DNA of 64,000 nucleotides from JBHJHP01 sp042219855 (lineage in GTDB: Bacteria; Bacteroidota; Bacteroidia; Bacteroidales; UBA5342): contig NZ_JBHJHP010000005.1 of the NCBI RefSeq assembly GCF_042219855.1, positions 417,472 through 481,471 of the forward strand. The letters are read 5' to 3'. The number at the start of each line of letters is the position of its first letter. The stretch's first letter is position 1. Below, one piece after another: positions 52,807 to 60,696 of the stretch. The notes below the pieces were generated by a model, which was given only the letters and a program-made list of their open reading frames with translations, made no database searches and was not told the origin of the DNA. Made by a program: the position numbers and the translations under genes.

Positions 52807-53691
52807 ATGATGCAGAAACTAAAATTACTGTTGATAGGTTTGGTTTTGATACAATTGTCATTTGCAGAAAATACGGAAGTAAGCATCGTCCCCTTTACAA
52901 TAAGTCAGAACGGACAGATAATAATTACGGCTTGCATTAATAACAAAAGTTTTCCTGCCAAATTCTACATTGAAACCAATGGCCAAAATCTACTCAGATC
53001 TGATCAGTCAGATCGGTTGCGCCTTGTTTATATCAATCCGGACAATGAAATTACTACCATTGATTCCGTCATGATTGGAACCACATTATTTAAAAACAGT
53101 GAATTCAGGATAGCCAGTAAACTTGAAAAAAGAGGCATCTACGCATTTCCCGATTCTATTCTGGGAACACTTGGGCCGGAAATTTTTGAAAACAGGATTC
53201 TCCAGATTGACTTTAAAGCGAAGGTTCTTAAAATTACGGATAAGGTAAAACTTTTACAAATTCCGGATAGTGCCTTCAAGATGAGTTTCAGGGACGACAG
53301 ACAGACAACAGGCATCAATCTTGAATTACAAACAGAAGATTTCGGCACTCATGATGTTGCAGTTGATACACGATCACCATTAGGCATCCATTTATATTAT
53401 TCAGATTTAAGCTCATCGCAAAAAAAGAAACACAAGGACGAATTCAGACATAGCGCGGTTAAACTTGATGGAATACATAACAAAACATTCGTCTTTTTCG
53501 AGCCTGAACCGATGAGCATAAACAAAACGATCCAAATCAATGGTCAGCCCGTCTGGCTGTCTGATTTTATCCCTAACAGTATTGGAAATGAATTTTTAAA
53601 CCGGTTTAGAGTAACCATAGATTTCAGGGAACATATACTTTATCTTGAACCGGTCTCCATAAAAGGCAAACAGATGCTTACTCCTTTATAA
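52807..53691 (+). CDS. Secreted two-lobed pepsin/retropepsin-fold protein, active site degenerate
   Basis: 294 residues. Signal peptide at about 1-20 (cleavage near SFAEN). Two similar halves follow, each with the pattern of a retropepsin lobe: FYIETNG plus ILGTLGPEIFENRILQIDF in the first, AVDTRSPLG plus IGNEFLNRFRVTIDF in the second. In active aspartic proteases each lobe supplies DTG or DSG; here they read ETNG and DTRS, so ordinary catalysis looks unlikely. Periplasmic or outer-surface location is expected, binding function is inference. It is flanked by the hppA terminator and the rplM promoter, so it stands alone. Confidence 0.7.
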   Translation: MMQKLKLLLIGLVLIQLSFAENTEVSIVPFTISQNGQIIITACINNKSFPAKFYIETNGQNLLRSDQSDRLRLVYINPDNEITTIDSVMIGTTLFKNSEFRIASKLEKRGIYAFPDSILGTLGPEIFENRILQIDFKAKVLKITDKVKLLQIPDSAFKMSFRDDRQTTGINLELQTEDFGTHDVAVDTRSPLGIHLYYSDLSSSQKKKHKDEFRHSAVKLDGIHNKTFVFFEPEPMSINKTIQINGQPVWLSDFIPNSIGNEFLNRFRVTIDFREHILYLEPVSIKGKQMLTPL

Positions 53692-53730
53692 AAAAGCACT
53701 TAAAAACACTGCATGATTTTAATACTTTTC

Positions 53731-53761
53731 TTTGATTATAAGAAAATATAGTTTACTTTTG
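53731..53761 (+). promoter_or_regulatory. Promoter of rplM-rpsI-rpsB-tsf
   Basis: TTTG (53731-53734), 19-base spacer, TACTTTTG (53754-53761): the best promoter in the window. Predicted start near 53768, leaving a leader of about 107 bases. Confidence 0.8.
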
Positions 53762-53789
53762 CAGTCCGATTATCATCCGCTAAAAAGCA

Positions 53790-53851
53790 ACTGTCTGTCA
53801 TACAGACAAATAAACAATCGAACCAGCATTTTTAGATGCTTTTTGTGGTTC
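53790..53851 (+). promoter_or_regulatory. Structured leader of rplM
   Basis: Two hairpins in the 5' leader. The first is TGTCTG/CAGACA (53792-53797 with 53803-53808). The second is GAACCAGCAT (53820-53829) pairing with ATGCT (53836-53840) and GGTTC (53847-53851) across a 6-base bulge. It ends 23 bases before the GTG start. Autoregulation by L13 is plausible; as I recall, an L13 leader has been proposed for Bacteroidia. Confidence 0.6.
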
Positions 53852-53874
53852 TTAAACATTAAAATTGAAATAAA

Positions 53875-54330
53875 GTGGATACATTAAGTTTTAAAACCGT
53901 TTCGGCAAATAAAGCGACTGCAAACAAAGAATGGATTGTTATTGATGCAACAGACGCTGTATTGGGCCGTTTATCATCAATGGTTGCCAAAATTTTACGT
54001 GGCAAACTAAAACCCAATTTCACACCTCATGTAGACTGTGGGGATAATGTGATTATTATTAACGCTGAAAAAATTGTTCTTACCGGAAACAAATGGGATC
54101 AGCGTCAGCACGTTAGCCATTCAGGTTATCCGGGAGGCCAGAAAATTCAGTCTCCAAAAGATGTTTTCGAAAAACAACCTGAGAAGCTGATTCAGCAGGC
54201 AGTAAAAGGGATGTTACCCAAAAACCGTCTGTCACGTGCAATTCTGAAGAATTTATATGTTTATACCGGTACTGAGCATCCACATGAAGCTCAGAAACCT
54301 AAATTAGTAGATTTAAAAACCCTTAAATAA
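53875..54330 (+). CDS. rplM: 50S ribosomal protein L13
   Basis: 151 residues starting with GTG (MDTLSFKTVSANKAT), which matches the usual Bacteroidota L13 N-terminus; there is no earlier ATG in frame. Core signatures: DATDAVLGRLSSMVAKILRG and KGMLPKNRLSRAILKNLYVY. An early-assembling large-subunit protein. First gene of rplM-rpsI-rpsB-tsf, behind a structured leader; the GTG may be part of its translational control. Confidence 0.97.
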   Translation: MDTLSFKTVSANKATANKEWIVIDATDAVLGRLSSMVAKILRGKLKPNFTPHVDCGDNVIIINAEKIVLTGNKWDQRQHVSHSGYPGGQKIQSPKDVFEKQPEKLIQQAVKGMLPKNRLSRAILKNLYVYTGTEHPHEAQKPKLVDLKTLK

Positions 54331-54335
54331 TTAGT

Positions 54336-54722
54336 ATGGAAGTAATTAACGCTATTGGCAGACGTAAAGCAGCAATTGCCCGTATTTACGTAAAAGAGGG
54401 TTCTGGTAAAGTTACCATCAACAAGAAGGATCTTACTGAATTTTTTCCATCAGACATTTTACAGTACATTGTTAAGCAGCCTTTACAAACTATAGGGGTG
54501 AGTGACAAATATGATATTACTGCAAATCTTGATGGAGGAGGTTATAAAGGTCAGGCTGAAGCACTTCGCCTTGCCATTGCCCGTGCATTGGTAAAAATTG
54601 ACGAAGAAAGCAAACCTGCGCTTAAAGCTGAAGGATTCCTTACACGTGATTCACGTGTGGTTGAACGTAAAAAACCGGGACGTCCAAAAGCCAGGAAGAG
54701 ATTCCAGTTCTCTAAACGTTAA
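54336..54722 (+). CDS. rpsI: 30S ribosomal protein S9
   Basis: 128 residues ending with the basic tail KARKRFQFSKR that reaches the P-site tRNA. Signatures: GRRKAAIARIYVKEGSGK and GGGYKGQAEALRLAIARAL. It follows rplM by 5 bases. Confidence 0.98.
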   Translation: MEVINAIGRRKAAIARIYVKEGSGKVTINKKDLTEFFPSDILQYIVKQPLQTIGVSDKYDITANLDGGGYKGQAEALRLAIARALVKIDEESKPALKAEGFLTRDSRVVERKKPGRPKARKRFQFSKR

Positions 54723-54758
54723 TATTGCGTTTGTTATAGCAAGTCGTTTAGTATCTAA

Positions 54759-54797
54759 ATTCTCGGGACTTTCGTCTGAAACTACCCGTGGATTGAG
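54759..54797 (+). promoter_or_regulatory. Nested hairpin in the rpsI-rpsB gap
   Basis: In the 110-base gap before rpsB, CGGG (54764-54767) pairs with CCCG (54785-54788) and encloses TTTC/GAAA (54770-54773 with 54778-54781); CTC and GAG can extend it outside. It could be an S2 autoregulatory leader. There is no T-run, so it is not a terminator. Confidence 0.45.
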
Positions 54798-54832
54798 TTA
54801 AACAAAAGAAGGTAAACGTTAAAAATTTAAAC

Positions 54833-55666
54833 ATGCCAAGAACAAGTTTCGAACAATTATTAGATGCCGGATGTCATTTTGGCCACTTAAAAAGAAAGTG
54901 GAATCCGGCTATGGCTCCGTATATTTTCATGGAGCGTAATGGTATCCACATTATTGACCTGCACAAAACAGTTGCCAAAGTAGACGAGGCAGCGAATGCG
55001 TTAAAGCAGATTGCCAAATCAGGTCGTAAAATATTATTTGTAGCAACAAAAAAACAGGCTAAAGATATTATTGCAGATAAAGTTTCTGCCGTAAACATGC
55101 CGTATGTAACTGAACGTTGGGCTGGTGGTATGCTCACCAACTTCCCTACGATCCGTAAAGCAGTTAAAAAAATGACATCTATCGATAAGATGTCAACCGA
55201 CGGAACGTTCGATACACTTTCAAAAAGGGAGAAATTACAGATCACACGTCAGCGGGCTAAACTGGATAAAATCCTGGGTAGCATAGCCGACATGACCCGT
55301 CTTCCAGCTGCTCTTTTTGTGGTGGATGTAATGAAAGAACATATCGCAGTAAAAGAAGCTATTCGTCTAGGAATTCCTGTTTTCGGTATTGTTGACACCA
55401 ACTCTAATCCGTCAAACATTGACTTTGTTATTCCGGCAAACGATGATGCTTCAAAATCAATTGAGCTGATTATTGACATTATGTCTCAGGCTATAGCAGA
55501 GGGATTGCAGGAACGCAAAGCAGAACGTGAAGCCGAAGCATCCACAAGAAAGGAAAATAAGACTCCTGCTAAAGGCAAAAAAGCTGCAGCAAAAAAGGCT
55601 CAGCCTGTAGATGAGGATGATGAGGATGTTGAGGACAGTGACGATTCAGAAGAAGATAACGATTAA
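54833..55666 (+). CDS. rpsB: 30S ribosomal protein S2
   Basis: 277 residues. N-terminal S2 signature (LDAGCHFGHLKRKWNPAMAPYI around residues 7-28, given by its ends) and the core ERWAGGMLTNFPTI. After about residue 225 it has a low-complexity extension, Lys/Ala-rich then Asp/Glu-rich (KKAAAKKAQPVDEDDE), which is common in Bacteroidota S2. It is followed by tsf after 16 bases, the universal rpsB-tsf order. Confidence 0.97.
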   Translation: MPRTSFEQLLDAGCHFGHLKRKWNPAMAPYIFMERNGIHIIDLHKTVAKVDEAANALKQIAKSGRKILFVATKKQAKDIIADKVSAVNMPYVTERWAGGMLTNFPTIRKAVKKMTSIDKMSTDGTFDTLSKREKLQITRQRAKLDKILGSIADMTRLPAALFVVDVMKEHIAVKEAIRLGIPVFGIVDTNSNPSNIDFVIPANDDASKSIELIIDIMSQAIAEGLQERKAEREAEASTRKENKTPAKGKKAAAKKAQPVDEDDEDVEDSDDSEEDND

Positions 55667-55682
55667 ATAAAACTTAAATAAA

Positions 55683-56504
55683 ATGGCTATCAAAGCATCA
55701 GATGTTAGCAAGCTTCGTCAAATGACCGGTGCCGGCATGATGGATTGTAAAAATGCATTAACCGAAGCTGACGGTAATTTTGACAAAGCTGTTGAAATAA
55801 TACGTAAAAAAGGTCAGTTAGTAGCAAGTAAACGTGCAGATAAAGAAGCAAGTGAAGGTTGTGTTCTTTCGGGAACCAAAGGTAACTTTGCCGCTGTTGT
55901 AGCATTAAAGTGTGAAACAGACTTCGTTGCCAAAAACGACAACTTTGTCGCTTTTACTCAGAGTATTCTTGACGCTGCTCTTGAGAACAAACCAGCTGAC
56001 GTTGAAGCACTCAAAGCTATCGAATTAAACGGATCAACAATTGGTGATCAAATCGTTGAACAGATTGGTATTATTGGTGAAAAACTGGAACTGGATTACT
56101 ACGACACTGTTGAAGCAGAAACAGTGGTTTCATACATTCACCCTGGTAACAAACTGGCAACCATTGTTGGACTGAATATTGGTGGAACAGATGAGCAGGT
56201 AGCTAAAGATGTTGCAATGCAGGTTGCCGCCATGGCACCTATTGCTGTTAATCGTGATGGTGTTGATCAGGCAACTATTGAAAAAGAACTTGAAATAGGT
56301 CGTGAAAAAGCCCGTGAAGAAGGCAAGCCGGAACAGATTCTTGATAAAATTGCTGAGGGTCGTCTGAATAAATTCTTCCAGGAAAGCACGCTGTTGGAGC
56401 AGGCATTCATAAAAGAGTCAAAAATGAGTGTGAAAGCTTATCTGCAGAGTGTTAACAAAGACCTGACAGTTACTGATTTCAAACGTTATACATTGAACGT
56501 ATAA
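55683..56504 (+). CDS. tsf: Elongation factor Ts
   Basis: 273 residues. N-terminal UBA-like domain with MTGAGMMDCKNALTEADGN, then the TDFV motif in CETDFVAKND, which inserts into EF-Tu to eject GDP, and the C-terminal EF-Ts domains. It recycles the EF-Tu encoded at 22784. Last gene of the rplM-rpsI-rpsB-tsf unit, with a strong terminator after it. Confidence 0.98.
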   Translation: MAIKASDVSKLRQMTGAGMMDCKNALTEADGNFDKAVEIIRKKGQLVASKRADKEASEGCVLSGTKGNFAAVVALKCETDFVAKNDNFVAFTQSILDAALENKPADVEALKAIELNGSTIGDQIVEQIGIIGEKLELDYYDTVEAETVVSYIHPGNKLATIVGLNIGGTDEQVAKDVAMQVAAMAPIAVNRDGVDQATIEKELEIGREKAREEGKPEQILDKIAEGRLNKFFQESTLLEQAFIKESKMSVKAYLQSVNKDLTVTDFKRYTLNV

Positions 56505-56529
56505 TATAACTCAAATTGTTTTATAGATA

Positions 56530-56562
56530 AGAGGTTCAATTATATTGGACCTCTTTTTTTTT
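56530..56562 (+). terminator. Terminator after tsf
   Basis: AGAGGTTCAAT pairs with ATTGGACCTCT (11 bp, one G-T), loop TAT, followed by eight or more T. The last T bases overlap the stop codon region of the convergent DUF721 gene. Confidence 0.9.
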
Positions 56563-56851
56563 AATAGAATACTATTTCACTGACCATCTCCTCACCAAAC
56601 TTCTCGTTTATTGTGGCAATAAGATGCGATTTGGCCATAGACAATTCCTGACGGGCAGCAGCAGATGTCATTGTGACATATAAAGTTTTATTTTTAAAAT
56701 AAACCTTGTTTGTATATTTGGCAAACATAGCCCCAACAATAACCGGCCATGCATCAATTACTTCCTGTTCATCAAACCTTTTATCCAATCGGTTCTCTTT
56801 TAAAAGATCCTTAATGATTGATTTTATATCCTGTGTATTGTTTTTCCTCAT
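56561..56851 (-). CDS. DUF721 / DciA-like protein
   Basis: 96 residues. Matches the DUF721 pattern: KDLLKENRLDKRFDEQEVIDAWPVIVG followed by TLYVTMTSAAARQELSM. Longer members (DciA) act as bacterial helicase operators that load DnaB; short Bacteroidota members like this one are next to recF and may serve the same replication role, which is inference. The start overlaps the recF stop by 4 bases. Confidence 0.8.
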   Translation of the reverse strand: MRKNNTQDIKSIIKDLLKENRLDKRFDEQEVIDAWPVIVGAMFAKYTNKVYFKNKTLYVTMTSAAARQELSMAKSHLIATINEKFGEEMVSEIVFY

Positions 56852-57963
56852 GCACTTTTTGTTTTACTGATTTCGCCGCCAGACTGCACATGGTATATAA
56901 TATTTTCTTCCTGTATCTTACCCAGAATGGTTACCAGATGATCGCGGTTGGTATCTGTAATGAAAATCTGTCCGAACGTATCTCCTGAAACCAGCTTCAC
57001 AATCGCTTCAACCCTGAAACTATCAAGCTTATCAAAAATATCATCCAACAGAAGAATTGGCGATATCTCATTGACTTTACGAATGAACTCAAACTGGGCA
57101 AATTTGAGTGAAATTAAAAATGTCTTCTGTTGTCCCTGTGATCCAATCTTCTTAATTGGATACCCGTCAATATAAGGAACTATATCATCTTTATGAATTC
57201 CTGCTGAAGTAAAACCAAGAATCAGATCCTTTTCAAAACTTTCCTCCAGTTGTTTAAGGTAATCAGGTTCGTGCATATTGGATTCGTACTCAATGTGCAC
57301 CTTTTCCCTTCCAATGGAGATAATATCATGATAATTCTGAAATACCGGTATCAGTTTATCAATAAAATCCTTTCTTACCGTATAGATAATATCGCCAAAC
57401 TGTACCAGTTGCTCATCAAGAATTTCTATTAAACTGCGATCGAAAGAACGGCGTTCCCTCAATTGTTTTAACAGGGCATTGCGCTGCTGCAACACCTTGT
57501 TATACTGAATAAGAGCAGTTAAATATTTACGGTCATACTGAGAAATTACCCCGTCAATGTAGCGTCTGCGTTCATCACTTCCCTCTGAAATAATTCTGCT
57601 GTCAGCCGGAGAAACCATCACAACCGGCAACAATCCAATGTGTTCCGATAATTTTTGATATTCCTTTTTGTTTCTTTTAACCTGCTTTTTTTGCTTCCGT
57701 TTAAGGCCACAGGAGATGTTTTCTTCCCTTCCCGATCTCTGATAAATACCCTGCAGCATAAAAAAGCCTTCATCATGCCGTATACTCAGGCTATCGGATG
57801 CATTAAAATAGCTTCTGCAAAACGATAAGTAATAAATCGCATCGATAAGATTTGTTTTTCCAACACCATTATCACCAATAAAACAGTTTATCTTGGAACA
57901 AAAATCCAGATCAGCCTGTGAGATATTTTTAAAATTTACGACAGAAAGATGTTCTAAATACAT
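56848..57963 (-). CDS. recF: DNA replication and repair protein RecF
   Basis: 371 residues, SMC-like ATPase. Walker A GDNGVGKTNLID (about 30-41), the signature-containing region GSQGQQKTFLISLKFAQF and Walker B LLLDDIFDKLD. It loads RecA at single-strand gaps through RecOR. First gene of recF-DUF721, here separate from dnaA/dnaN. Promoter box at 57984-57991. Confidence 0.96.
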   Translation of the reverse strand: MYLEHLSVVNFKNISQADLDFCSKINCFIGDNGVGKTNLIDAIYYLSFCRSYFNASDSLSIRHDEGFFMLQGIYQRSGREENISCGLKRKQKKQVKRNKKEYQKLSEHIGLLPVVMVSPADSRIISEGSDERRRYIDGVISQYDRKYLTALIQYNKVLQQRNALLKQLRERRSFDRSLIEILDEQLVQFGDIIYTVRKDFIDKLIPVFQNYHDIISIGREKVHIEYESNMHEPDYLKQLEESFEKDLILGFTSAGIHKDDIVPYIDGYPIKKIGSQGQQKTFLISLKFAQFEFIRKVNEISPILLLDDIFDKLDSFRVEAIVKLVSGDTFGQIFITDTNRDHLVTILGKIQEENIIYHVQSGGEISKTKSA

Positions 57964-57983
57964 AAATGATTATTTGCAGATAA

Positions 57984-57991
57984 CAAAGATA
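57984..57991 (-). promoter_or_regulatory. -7 box of recF
   Basis: TATCTTTG on the minus strand, 21 bases before the ATG; -33 element weak. Confidence 0.5.
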
Positions 57992-58030
57992 ATATTTGAA
58001 GCATCGAATTGAGAAGAATATGCCGGATTT

Positions 58031-58681
58031 TTAAAACGCAACTCCGGCACCAAACAAGAGATGTCCTGCCAGTATAGGAGTACTGGCGTAACCCTCAACC
58101 ACACCAATGTGTGCATAGCCAAAACTAATTTTGGCCTCTGCAGATACAAATAAATGCTCCCATATATAATACCGTTTCTGATATGCTAATTGTATGCTGG
58201 CGCCACGAATAAAATACCCGTTATTAAAAAGTCCCCCCTTCTCATCCAGTCTTTTCCCGTTTACTGTGGTTTCATCATGGGATATGACCGGGCCGGCCCC
58301 CAGTCGGAAAATACCAAAGTTACTTTTCCATATATGATTTAACCACAACTGATTATAACCATGTGATACCGAGAAATGAGATACCACTTCATTTGTATTG
58401 GTGAGGTAAATTTTAAGATGATTCATTTCCAGCTCCCAGCCACGAGAAGAACTGATATAGCCAAGCCTGTAAGAATAATATACGGGCATTTCCAAAGATC
58501 TGGTCTCATAATGTGCCGCAAAAGCAGCAACCTGATGTCCCCCCTGATATACGGTTAACGGCATTGGTAAAGTACCAGAAATACCCGGTAAAAACTCCAG
58601 AGTTATACGCTTCTGTGCTAAAATATCTTCTGCAGAAAAACTGCTTAAAACCAGTATTAAAAATGACACCAATTTTTTCAT
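58031..58681 (-). CDS. Putative outer-membrane beta-barrel protein
   Basis: 216 residues. Signal peptide at 1-22 (cleavage near ILAQK), then amphipathic beta-strand pattern with turns and frequent aromatic residues (WELEMNHLKIYL, HFSVSHGYNQLWLNHIW, LLFGAGVAF). The terminal Phe fits an outer-membrane barrel assembled by BamA. No catalytic motif and no family recognised. It is divergent from the TPR gene and stands between it and recF. Confidence 0.6.
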   Translation of the reverse strand: MKKLVSFLILVLSSFSAEDILAQKRITLEFLPGISGTLPMPLTVYQGGHQVAAFAAHYETRSLEMPVYYSYRLGYISSSRGWELEMNHLKIYLTNTNEVVSHFSVSHGYNQLWLNHIWKSNFGIFRLGAGPVISHDETTVNGKRLDEKGGLFNNGYFIRGASIQLAYQKRYYIWEHLFVSAEAKISFGYAHIGVVEGYASTPILAGHLLFGAGVAF

Positions 58682-58756
58682 GGTTTTAAGTTAAGAAAAA
58701 ATCGATTAGCGCGGGAATAATTAAATTCTAAAATTTTTTATTTCACCTAAATAATA

Positions 58757-58764
58757 TACATTTG
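58757..58764 (+). promoter_or_regulatory. -7 box of the TPR protein gene
   Basis: TACATTTG. It overlaps an in-frame TTG at 58762, which rules that codon out as a start and supports ATG 58789. Confidence 0.6.
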
Positions 58765-58788
58765 CGTACCGAAAAAAACAGCAATACA

Positions 58789-59472
58789 ATGGCGAATAAA
58801 CAGAATGTAAAAAACCAGCATCAGGGAGAGAATTTCGAAAACGTAGAACAGGCGTTGACGAAGTCAGAAGAATTTATTGAAAAAAACCAAAAACAATTAG
58901 TTATAGGGTTACTGGTAATTATAGCTATTGTTGCGGCGGTTATGGGTTATAACCGTTTTTATCTGCAGCCATTAGAGAAAGAAGCTCAGACCCAAATGTT
59001 TATCGGGGAACAGTATTTTGCTGCCGACTCTTTTAAACTGGCTTTGCAGGGAGATGGGAACTTCCTTGGATTCGAATCAATTTCTGATGAATACAGTGCG
59101 ACAAAATCAGGTAGTCTAGCTGCTTATTATGCCGGAATATCTTATATGCATCTTGGAGATTTTCAATCTGCTATTGATTATCTGAACAAATTCGATGGCG
59201 GTGATGATTTAGTAACCCCTGTTGCGCTTGGTGCTAAAGGTGACTGTTATATGGAATTAGGTGAATATGCTGACGCCATCAGCAGTTATAAATCTGCAAC
59301 AGATTACGACAACGAATTTACAACACCTATCTACCTTAAGAAATTGGGTATAGCGTATTATACGAACAATGAAAATGACAAAGCGATAGAAACATTCAAA
59401 ACAATCAGGGAGAAATACAGCAATAGTGCTGAAGCCCGCGATGTTGAAAAGTATATTGCTTTAATTAAATAA
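58789..59472 (+). CDS. Membrane-anchored tetratricopeptide-repeat protein
   Basis: 227 residues from ATG 58789. A short charged N-terminus (about 1-35), one membrane helix (about 37-58, LVIGLLVIIAIVAAVMGY), then TPR-like helices (AAYYAGISYMHLGDFQSAIDYL, KGDCYMELGEYADAISSY and KLGIAYYTNNENDKAIETF, each about 34 residues apart). The topology resembles YfgM-type proteins, which associate with the SecYEG translocon, but this is only a resemblance. The repeats imply a protein-binding role on the periplasmic side. A 16-bp hairpin follows before ribH. Confidence 0.75.
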   Translation: MANKQNVKNQHQGENFENVEQALTKSEEFIEKNQKQLVIGLLVIIAIVAAVMGYNRFYLQPLEKEAQTQMFIGEQYFAADSFKLALQGDGNFLGFESISDEYSATKSGSLAAYYAGISYMHLGDFQSAIDYLNKFDGGDDLVTPVALGAKGDCYMELGEYADAISSYKSATDYDNEFTTPIYLKKLGIAYYTNNENDKAIETFKTIREKYSNSAEARDVEKYIALIK

Positions 59473-59492
59473 TTGGGAAAACAAAACTACAG

Positions 59493-59529
59493 ACAATTAA
59501 GGCTGGCTTAAATAGCCAGCCTTAATTGT
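59493..59529 (+). terminator. Long hairpin between the TPR gene and ribH
   Basis: ACAATTAAGGCTGGCT pairs with AGCCAGCCTTAATTGT (16 bp, loop TAAAT). The T-run is poor (TTTAA), and the 3' arm ends 16 bases before the ribH start, so it could be a weak terminator or an RNA element acting on ribH translation. Confidence 0.6.
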
Positions 59530-59545
59530 TTAAACATGACGCATT

Positions 59546-60043
59546 ATGGCAACCAGTTTAAAAAATTTATCGGACTATGACCTTACATCAGTTCCGGATG
59601 CTTCTGAATACAAATTTGGCATTGTCGTTTCCGAATGGAATGAACAAATTACGGGAGCATTGAAAAAAGGTGCTTTTGATTCTCTGATTAAACATGGAGT
59701 TAAAGAAGAAAACATCCTGGTAAAATTTGTTCCGGGCAGTTTTGAATTAACTCATGGAGCTAAAGTTATGCTCGACAAAACAGATGTTGATGCCGTAATT
59801 TGTCTAGGTTGCGTTATTAAAGGTGATACGCCTCATTTTGACTATGTTTGTCAGGGTGTGACCCAGGGAATTACCCATTTAAATGTAAAATATAATGCTC
59901 CTGTAATTTTCGGAGTTCTGACAACCGATAATCTGCAGCAGGCTCTTGATCGTGCAGGTGGCATACATGGTAACAAAGGTGATGAAGGTGCTATTACTGC
60001 CATAAAGATGGTAGCCTTTTCAAAAAGTCTGGATCAGGATTGA
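59546..60043 (+). CDS. ribH: 6,7-dimethyl-8-ribityllumazine synthase
   Basis: 165 residues. Condenses the ribityl-uracil precursor with dihydroxybutanone phosphate, the penultimate step of riboflavin synthesis. Signatures: VPGSFELTHGAKVML and GDTPHFDYV, whose His is the catalytic base, plus VIFGVLTTDNLQQALDR. It forms a 60-mer or pentameric shell in other bacteria. No FMN riboswitch and no other rib gene are present nearby. Confidence 0.96.
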   Translation: MATSLKNLSDYDLTSVPDASEYKFGIVVSEWNEQITGALKKGAFDSLIKHGVKEENILVKFVPGSFELTHGAKVMLDKTDVDAVICLGCVIKGDTPHFDYVCQGVTQGITHLNVKYNAPVIFGVLTTDNLQQALDRAGGIHGNKGDEGAITAIKMVAFSKSLDQD

Positions 60044-60048
60044 ATAAA

Positions 60049-60675
60049 TTAGTGTACCTGAACAGATTGCTTTAATACCAGTAATGCTTCCGGGCCACAA
60101 TTAAAAAGCAGATCCACAATGCTGAGATTTTGTACAAAACCATACTTTTCACCGAATACCTGATGGTATTCAATGGGCCTGAATTCAGGATCTTCTATGC
60201 TTTTTTTAGGATGAATGCTATCTCTGAAATCATTTTTAAGCAAATCCTGATAACTTTCTGAAAAAGAATAAGGAGCATCCAAACCGGTATTTTCCAGTAC
60301 GATCCGGTTAAGTTCCTCATTGAAATCCAGTAAATAGGTGTATTTATGTTCATAAAACGGAGCAAAATCATCCGCATAGAACTCAAAAAAGGGCGTATTG
60401 TTATACGCTGCAATTAATGCTCTCCAGTGCTGCAGTTGCCACTTTCTGCTATTATCCAGCTGTACATCCTTCACAAGAGTATGGTTACCAAAAGGCCTGA
60501 TCACGGGTATTGTAAGGTTTTCCGGCCCGTTACCAGTCATGATAACACACCTGTTTCTGTACGTTTGCTTAAGGTAAGTTTCAAATTTTTCGATTACAAC
60601 CCTATGATTCAGAAATTTCGTGTAATACTGAACCGGACCAAGATAAGCTGTTGACAGAATTGCAGGTTGAACCAT
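60049..60675 (-). CDS. WbqC family protein
   Basis: 208 residues from ATG 60675 (a GTG at 60678 is also possible). WbqC family pattern: LSTAYLGPVQYYTKFLNH near the start, the central WQLQHWRALIAAYNNTPFFE (about 80-99) and IEYHQVFGEKYGFVQNLSIVDLLFNCG at the end, described by its ends. Members occur in O-antigen and other loci and are annotated as putative cysteine-protease-like or sugar-modifying proteins, but their function is unproven. It converges on ribH with 5 bases between the stops. Confidence 0.75.
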   Translation of the reverse strand: MVQPAILSTAYLGPVQYYTKFLNHRVVIEKFETYLKQTYRNRCVIMTGNGPENLTIPVIRPFGNHTLVKDVQLDNSRKWQLQHWRALIAAYNNTPFFEFYADDFAPFYEHKYTYLLDFNEELNRIVLENTGLDAPYSFSESYQDLLKNDFRDSIHPKKSIEDPEFRPIEYHQVFGEKYGFVQNLSIVDLLFNCGPEALLVLKQSVQVH

Positions 60676-60696
60676 CACACTTTTCGATTAGTTTGA

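Noticed and set aside
58762..58788. TTG start for the TPR protein
   Set aside because: The codon lies inside the TACATTTG promoter box; ATG 58789 follows at the right distance.
59473..59545. FMN riboswitch in front of ribH
   Set aside because: The gap is only 73 bases and is filled by a simple 16-bp hairpin; none of the conserved RFN element sequences are present.
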